Positions 57,575 to 64,000 of a stretch of 64,000 nt of DNA are shown one piece after another. A program made the translations under genes and the position numbers. The stretch covers positions 31,072,568 to 31,136,567 of the forward strand of contig NC_088883.1 of assembly GCF_032884065.1 (NCBI RefSeq), read 5' to 3'. The stretch is from Artemia franciscana. Taxonomy: Eukaryota; Arthropoda; Branchiopoda; Anostraca; Artemiidae. Position 1 is the first letter of the stretch. Each line of letters starts with the position of its first letter. Below the pieces are notes generated by a model. The model made no database searches and had not been told where the DNA came from. It was given only the letters and a program-made list of their open reading frames with translations.

Positions 57575-57695
57575 AGAATTTCTTGGGAGGTGTAAGAGGA
57601 GGCTTTGAGTAAATTGCGATGGACAAGGATACGTAGCTGTGTTGGCCTAAGGTGGCTTGTTACAGCAGTAAGTAGTCAGTTTTAGTAGTAGTAGT
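57575..57695 (+). mobile_element. Family A LINE, 3' terminal stub
   Basis: 'cttgggaggtgtaagaggag' through 'gtagctgtgttggcctaagg' to (TAG)n at 57680-57694 match the last 150 bases of the first LINE. A very short 5'-truncated insertion 265 bases from the transmembrane exon. Confidence 0.85.
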
Positions 57696-57959
57696 ATTAA
57701 AGAGTTGTCTAAGGAGATTTGTTTTTAATTGGAGTTTAGGAATAATAGCTCGTCGATAATGCCTACAACCTGGACTAATCATAATGACGTTATAACTGAA
57801 TAATTTGGAGAGAGTGATAGACAGTAATACTTCCTATTACTAATTGATTATTCTAAATGGTTAGTATAAGTGTATACTAGAATTCGTCGTAAGTTAGAAA
57901 CTAGCAGGTTTCCTCCCTGCCACGACTGCGACGTCTTTGACTTCTGGAATAGTACTTAC

Positions 57960-58137
57960 GATGAAGGTATAATGCTATCTGCCATTGATAACCCATCGGC
58001 ATGCCTCACGGACTTGTTTTTACTCAGACAACCAGCTGGGCACTGCCTCTGGCGAATGAGCACAACAAATACAACCAGCATGATTAGAAGCATCAACGGA
58101 ATCAAAATGCCAAGCACAACAGCTGTATTATCAGAAT
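57960..58137 (-). CDS. Ptp10D: Ptp10D-like exon: transmembrane segment and juxtamembrane stretch
   Basis: 178 nt on the minus strand, acceptor TTTTTGCAG (ending at 58138) and donor GTAAGT from 57959. After two bases completing a codon it reads SDNTAVVLGILIPLMLLIML then VVFVVLIRQRQ, a single hydrophobic span followed by basic residues, which is the stop-transfer pattern of a type I membrane protein. CPAGCLSKNKSVRHADGLSM and ADSIIPS follow, and the last two bases TC join the A of the next exon to give Ser before RPVKLK. The exons for the extracellular part must lie upstream (higher coordinates). Confidence 0.9.
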
Positions 58138-58374
58138 CTGCAAAAAAAAAAATTATTTCAGTCTTTTTTTTCTTGTTTCCTTCTGCTTTTTTCTTTTTCT
58201 TTACCTTAGACCAACTATTTGATGCTATATTTGTAGATAAGTAAATGTGGATTTTTCTTCTCTGTACGAAATAAAAATGTTTGATTTTGCTTTAATGAAA
58301 AACGCATATCACCGCTGAAAACTTAAAGGAAGTACAGTATATGATGTTTCCACAACTTCTGATATAACTGCCAT

Positions 58375-58480
58375 ATACCCTGATATCAAAGGGAGAATCA
58401 GCAGGGCAAAATAGATCAGAAGGATAAAATTTCATTGATCATAACTAGCCCTTTTTCTGAGATAATTTAAAAAAAACTTT
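58375..58480. repeat. Single copy of the 109-bp repeat family
   Basis: 'atcaaagggagaatcagcag' through 'gatcataactagccctttttctgagat' matches the units at 63.03-63.35 kb. Confidence 0.8.
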
Positions 58481-58944
58481 TACCACAAAACAAGTTTTTC
58501 AAAGGAAAGTAAAGAGCTCTGTTAAGCCAAAAAAGCAGAAATAAAGACAAAATAATCTTCCAAGCGTAAAACTACCACAAAGCACTATCAATAAATAAAT
58601 GAAACTCAAAACGAACAGAAATTACAATAAATAGCCGAGTCAAACTCAAAAGGAACAAAAATTAACATTAGTAGGGCTGATAAACCCTTCTCAAGACTTT
58701 CTCAAGACCAGAACATAATTTGCGCTTTACTGAAAACAAAATACGTTTTAAATGTTTTCACTTTTCTTACTTAATTTTTTTTTATATCAAAACATTAAAA
58801 GATGAATATCAATATATGTCAATTAAACTGACAATCAACTGTCATTTGTTTTTGTTGTTTTGTTTTTTTCAGTAAATCGCAATTTGTATTCTTGACCCAG
58901 CTATTTTTCTATAAAAAAAAGAAGAAAAAAATGTATAATAGTGG

Positions 58945-59150
58945 GCGATTGACATCCCTAATATCTCTAAAGACATAGTTGCTGGACCGTTCTACTATGC
59001 TGAGCAAAACGGCTGTCTCAAAATTTTGACTGGAAGCGTTTGGAAAATGAATGCTTTTGACCCAAGAGCTGCTTGCTCTCCAACCTCTTTTTACTCTTAA
59101 AAAGGACACCGGAACTTTTAATTTCGTATCAAATTAGCTCCTTTAAAAGC
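58945..59150. repeat. Diverged copy of the 435-bp repeat family
   Basis: Contains 'tctctaaagacatagttgct', 'ctatgctgagcaaaacggct', 'ctcaaaattttgactgga' and 'aaattagctcctttaaaagc', in the order of the units at 61.1-63.0 kb, but without their G-rich segment. Confidence 0.75.
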
Positions 59151-59364
59151 TTCAATGATACTTCTAGCTGTAATTGATGTATGCTTAGTGGATGATACCC
59201 AATGCTTTTTTAGTGAACTGCTATAAGGCTTAAAATATTTTGGTCTATATAATAGATCCAAAAAATATCTAAAAAACGTGTTTTATTTAAATTATATTCT
59301 AAAAAAAACATGTCCCTTAAAGTTACTTCATATGGGAAAACTTAGCAGAAAATACTCAATACTT

Positions 59365-60020
<656 letters not shown>

Positions 60021-60026
60021 GAAACA

Positions 60027-60362
60027 TTGCAAAAAAAAAGGCTGAAAGAGAGGACAAGGAGATTGTCTAAAAAAGGAGAAAGGAGTCGGGAAGAGCTGGA
60101 AACAAATATGAATCAAGTTCCACTATACTTTAGCCTTTTAAAGACATGGGAAGAAGCCGAAGACGACGGTGACGGCTACGTTCTTCAGTTCTGGAGACAC
60201 AATCGCCATACAATTTCGTACGTTATCGCACTTGCTGGAAAGTTACTGTCTATTCCTGCGACTAGTGTGACCGCAGAAAGACTATTTCTTGGTGGTAGTC
60301 CTGATACTGATTATGGTAGTGACGTAGAAGAGAAATGGCCTCAGTCCACACAGAGTAGATAA
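60027..60362 (+). pseudogene. hAT transposase C-terminal fragment
   Basis: A 111-codon frame contains YVLQFWRHNRHTISYVIALA followed by GKLLSIPATSVTAERLF. The W..N...YP.L....K.L..IPATS...ER.FS pattern is the hAT dimerisation domain at the transposase C-terminus. Only this last part remains. The usual Ser after ERLF is replaced by Leu, and a non-hAT-like acidic tail follows to a stop at 60360-60362. The basic N-terminal part (KKRLKERTRRLSKKGERSRE) may be linker or chance. No other transposase segment or terminal repeats were seen. Confidence 0.75.
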
Positions 60363-61120
60363 GTTAACTTTCATTCACAATAACTATAGTCACATCCCGC
60401 AGTTCTAATATGCTTCTGAAGTTTGCCTGAAGGAGTTTTTTTCGACTTGCACTAATATTTGAAGATAAATGACGAATTTTGTGATACGGTATTCGCAGTT
60501 TTGTATACAGTAATTTTCGACAAATAAAAATACTACTAATTTTCATAGTTAATTCTGTTAGGAATACATAGCTGTTAGATATTGCAACTATTCTGCATGG
60601 GTTCTGAAATGCCACAGCCATTTTGTTCCTACCAGATTTCTACCTTTCTTGATGAATAACAAAGAAGACCAGCGTCCAGCCAGTGACTCGCGAAGTTTCT
60701 ACTTATGAATGGGTCCAAATGTGTTATAAACTGAGAATGGAATTTGAGGAAGACAAATCAAAAAATAAATGTTTCTGGTCAACACTGATCGCGTCGGCCT
60801 CCTCTAAACGGTGCGACGCCGGGGACTAGTGGTAATTGTAGTAGCAGTGGTAGCATACAAACATTCCCTTTTTGATCATGTCCCTTATCATTTCCTGAAA
60901 GTTCCAAATTGATATACCTAGTCATTCATGAGTTACGCGCTTTTGACAATCCATAAACACATATCATGTTCTGATGTAGTTCAGCACTCTCCTCAACATT
61001 CTCTCAAAGGATCAACTGTTTGCCCTTTGTCTTTTTTTGGAAAATGAAGTTCAAACGTGAATACCTTTCTTAGTGACATGTACAGTATGCAAGCAATGAA
61101 CGAATAGCCAAATTTACAGG
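60363..61120. other. No gene recognised
   Basis: Slightly less AT-rich than the surroundings, but no domain, array or terminal repeat was recognised. Confidence 0.4.
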
Positions 61121-61129
61121 CCTCAATCC

Positions 61130-62960
61130 GAAGACTTTGGGGAGGTTCACATCCCCAAAGACATACTTACTAGACCTTTCAATAATACTGAGCAAAATAG
61201 TCCTCTGAAATTTTGATTTGATGTGTTTAGGGAAATGGTGGGCATGGGAGGGGGGTTAGTTGCCCTCCAAAACTTTCGACTATGAAAAGGCCCACTAGCC
61301 CTTTCAATGTCCAATCGAATCAGCTCTTTTCAAAGTTTTTACGACCAATAAAGCCATCTCAGAATTTCTATCAGATCCATTTCAGGAAAGTATGAGGTGT
61401 GTGTTTGTGGGGGGGGGGGTATCCACCCTCTGAACACTCTCAATCTTAAAAAGGGAACTAGAGCTTCTGATCACTAATCCAATGATCCCCCTCCAAATTT
61501 TATACAATCACACTCTCTATATATACCTTATATGTCATAGGGCATAACTTATAACCTTGCTCAGAGGGCTGTAGGGGGTTTGTCATCCTTAAAGACATAA
61601 TTTCCTGACCTTTCAATTAAGTTGAACAAAATGAATATCTCAAAATTTTGATTGGATGTGTTTGGGGAAATGGTGGGCGTGGGAGGAGGGGTTAGTTGCC
61701 CTCCAATCCCTGGACTATTAAAAAGGGCACTAGCCCTTTCAATTCCAATCGAATGAGCCTTTTTTGAAGTTTCTACGAAAAAAATAACCATCTTAAAATT
61801 TCGACCAGATGCCTTTCGGGAACCCTTGCATTGAGGGCTCTGGGGGAGGAGGGCGGGGGTTATTCTCAAAGACATAATTTTTGGACCTTTCATTTACGTT
61901 TAACAAAATGGCTACCACAAAATTTTGATTGGACTTGTTTGGGAAAATGGTGGGCGGGGGAGGAGGGTTAGTTGCCCTCCGATTACTTTTGACTATTAAA
62001 AATAGCCCTTTCAATTTCCAATCGAATCAGCATTTTTCGAAGTTTCTAAGACAACGAATGACCATCTCAAAAATTTCTATCAGATGCATTTCAGGAAAAT
62101 ACGAGGTGTCGGGGGGGGGGGGAGTATCCGCCCTCTGATCACTCTGAATTTTAAAAAAGGGAACTGGGAATTCTGATTACCAATCCAATGAGCCCCCTCC
62201 GAAGTTTACACGACCACCCTTTCTATATATACCTTATATTTCCCCAGGTCATAACTTACAACCCTTGTCCTGAGGGTTGTGGAGGAAGGGGGAGTGTCAT
62301 CCTTAAAAATATAATTTCCGGTCCTTTTAATTACGTTGAACAAAGTGGCTATCTCAAAAATTTCGATTGGATGTGTTTGGGGAAATGGTGGGCGTGGAAG
62401 GGGGGTTAGTTGCCCTCCAATCCCTTTCGACTGTTAAAAAGGGCAAAAGCCCTTTCAATTTCCAATCAAATCAGCCTCTTTCTAAGTTCCTACGATAACA
62501 AATAGCCATCTCAAAATTTGTATCAGGTGTATTTTGGGAAAATACGAGGTGCGGGGGGGGGGGGGGGTATCCACCCTCCCATCAATCAGAATCTCAAAAA
62601 GTGCAGCAATCCAATGAGCCTTTTCCAAAGTTTATACGATCATCCTTTCTATATAAAACTTATATGCCCCCAGGGCTTAACTTACAATCCTTGTCCTGAG
62701 GGCTCTGGGGTGGGTGGGGGTGGGTAGGGTGTTATCCTCAAAGACATAAATTCCGGACCTTTCAACTAAATTGATCAAAATGGATATCGCAAAATTTAGA
62801 TTGGATGTATTTGGGAAAATAGTGGGCGTGAAAGGGGTGTTAGTCGCCCTCCAATCACTTTCGACTATTAAATTTCCAAACAAATGAGCTCTTTTCAAAA
62901 TTTCTGCGACAACTCCTTCGGTACGAAATGCCCTGGTCTAAAAGAAAAAAAACTAAAACC
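61130..62960. repeat. Tandem array of about 435-bp units (five copies)
   Basis: The phrase 'ggaaatggtgggcgtggga' and close variants lie at 61231, 61666, 61942, 62381 and 62814, so spacing is 435, 276, 439 and 433; the third interval lacks part of the unit. Each unit also contains 'cttaaagacataatttc'-like, 'ttgaacaaaatggctat'-like, 'gttagttgccctccaat' and 'ccaatcgaatcagc' phrases and a G run. The array ends with 'gctattacgctgcctatgat' at about 63018, the same end as the copy at 46.06-46.48 kb. Short open frames across it are by-products. Confidence 0.93.
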
Positions 62961-63026
62961 AAAAAATTAACTAAATAAATAATACATTCTGCGCACATCA
63001 CTCTTTACTTAGGGAGTGCTATTACG

Positions 63027-63345
63027 CTGCCTATGATTATTGCCAAAAACCAGTTGTCAAACTGATCTCAAAGGGAGGATCAGTAGGGCAACATAGATCA
63101 GAAGGATCAAAATTTCATCGACCATAACTAACCCCTTTACTGAGATTATTACCAAAAATCAATTGCTAAAATGATCTCAAAGGGAGGATCAGTAGGGCAA
63201 CATAAATCAGAAGGATCAAAATTTCATCGTCCATAACTAGCCCCTTTTCTGAAATTATTACCAAAAAACAGTTGCTAAACTGATCTCAAAGGGAGGATCA
63301 ACAGGGCAACATTAATGAGGAGGATCAAAATTTCATGGAACATGA
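63027..63345. repeat. 109-bp tandem repeat, three copies
   Basis: 'tgatctcaaagggaggatca' starts at 63063, 63172 and 63281 (spacing 109 and 109). Each unit continues with 'agggcaacat', 'aaaatttcat' and, in the first two, 'cataactaaccccttt'-like text. It directly follows the 435-bp array and may be part of the same element. Confidence 0.93.
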
Positions 63346-63678
63346 AACCCCGCTGATCCTCCTTTTGAAAAAAAAAAGTTTTGTATTTGGTCTTTAGCTA
63401 TTACATCAGAAGAATGAAAATGTCAGATACGGCCTTAAGGTCTAAAAGCGACATCAAATTTAGTCTTCGTCATCAAAAGTTACGAGCCTGAGAAAATTTA
63501 CCTTATTTCGGAAAATAGGGGGAAACACCCCCTAAAAGTCACAAAATTCACTAAGAGAAAGAAGTCAGTAAGAGAAAGCCATTTAGCCAAAAAAGGAATT
63601 AATATGCAAATTTCATTTTAATAATTTATGTGTAGAGAGCCAAAATCAAACATGCATTAATTCAAAAACGTTCAGAAA

Positions 63679-63977
63679 TTACATAAAAAAAACTAGTTTT
63701 TTTTAACTGAAAGTAAGGAGTGACATTAAAACTTAAAACAAACAGAAATTACTCCGTATATGAAATGGGTTGTCCCCTCCGCAATCCCTCGCTCTTTGCG
63801 CAAAAGTTGACTCTTTGCCACAATTCTACTTTTTAAAATAATTAAAAACTTTAGCGTAAAGAGCGAGGGATTGCGGAGGGGACAACCCACTTCATATACG
63901 GAGTAATTTCTGTTTGTTTTAAGTTTTAATGTTGCTCCTTACTTTCAGTTAAAAAAAACAGTTTTTTTTTATGTAAT
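63679..63977. repeat. Foldback element with about 123-bp arms
   Basis: 63679-63801 ('ttacataaaaaaaactag' to 'tcgctctttgcgc') is the near-perfect reverse complement of 63854-63977, with a 52-base loop. The inner part of each arm is 'gggttgtcccctccgcaatc' or its complement. A long single-stranded hairpin is possible. No target duplication was identified, partly because the outer edges are A/T runs. Confidence 0.92.
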
Positions 63978-64000
63978 CTTTTCCTATAAGACATAAGCCA

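Overview
This window looks like a piece of a large, AT-rich, repeat-laden arthropod genome. The only host protein gene I can assemble is a single-domain receptor tyrosine phosphatase closely resembling arthropod Ptp10D, and its coding exons are 100-250 nt long and separated by introns of 1.7 to 10 kb. Almost everything else is transposable-element sequence, (TA)n microsatellites, foldbacks and tandem arrays. The species cannot be fixed from the sequence. A crustacean or another arthropod with a large genome fits; nothing bacterial or viral was seen.

Layout. 0.45-3.1 kb: a 5'-truncated endonuclease/RT LINE (family A, tail (TAG)n). 6.3-9.75 kb: a decayed second LINE (family B) whose (AAT)n tail abuts an inverted internal fragment of family A (9.74-10.66 kb). 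12-14 kb: a nested repeat and a complete tRNA-derived SINE with 12-bp target duplications. 15.2-21.4 kb: a foldback element whose (TA)n centre was entered by an autonomous Helitron with an uninterrupted 1552-codon Rep-helicase gene and both termini visible. 21.5-25.07 kb: a nearly intact CR1/L2-like LINE split by one frameshift in a T run.

27.2-58.1 kb is the minus-strand phosphatase gene, read from high to low coordinates: transmembrane exon at 58.1-57.96 kb, then exons at 53.3, 48.6, 46.7, 38.1 and 27.8 kb that together make one complete PTP catalytic domain. The active-site motif [10 protein letters not shown] is divided by a 10.2 kb intron. The introns carry a homogeneous 160-bp satellite (30.1-32.5 kb), foldback repeats (32.8-33.6 kb), a modular 295-bp array (33.8-36.1 kb), LINE fragments (36.9-37.9, 41-46, 49.3 and 54.2-55.4 kb), a PIF/Harbinger-type MITE (39.48-39.89 kb), a 165-bp array (42.4-43.7 kb), a pogo/Tigger-like terminus (55.9 kb) and a hAT-type MITE with an 8-bp target duplication (56.33-56.62 kb).

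58.1-64 kb lies upstream of the transmembrane exon. It holds a long (TA)n, a hAT transposase C-terminal fragment (60.0-60.4 kb), a 435-bp array (61.1-63.0 kb), a 109-bp array and a foldback with about 123-bp arms (63.68-63.98 kb). The extracellular exons of the phosphatase and its last C-terminal exon were not found.

The strongest items for follow-up are the Helitron with its multiplied 3' region sitting in a foldback loop, the duplicated exon tail in the phosphatase gene, and several short non-autonomous elements whose terminal repeats and target duplications can be read directly. Coordinates of arrays and truncated elements are approximate to about 10-30 bases; splice sites, Helitron ends and MITE ends were read base by base.
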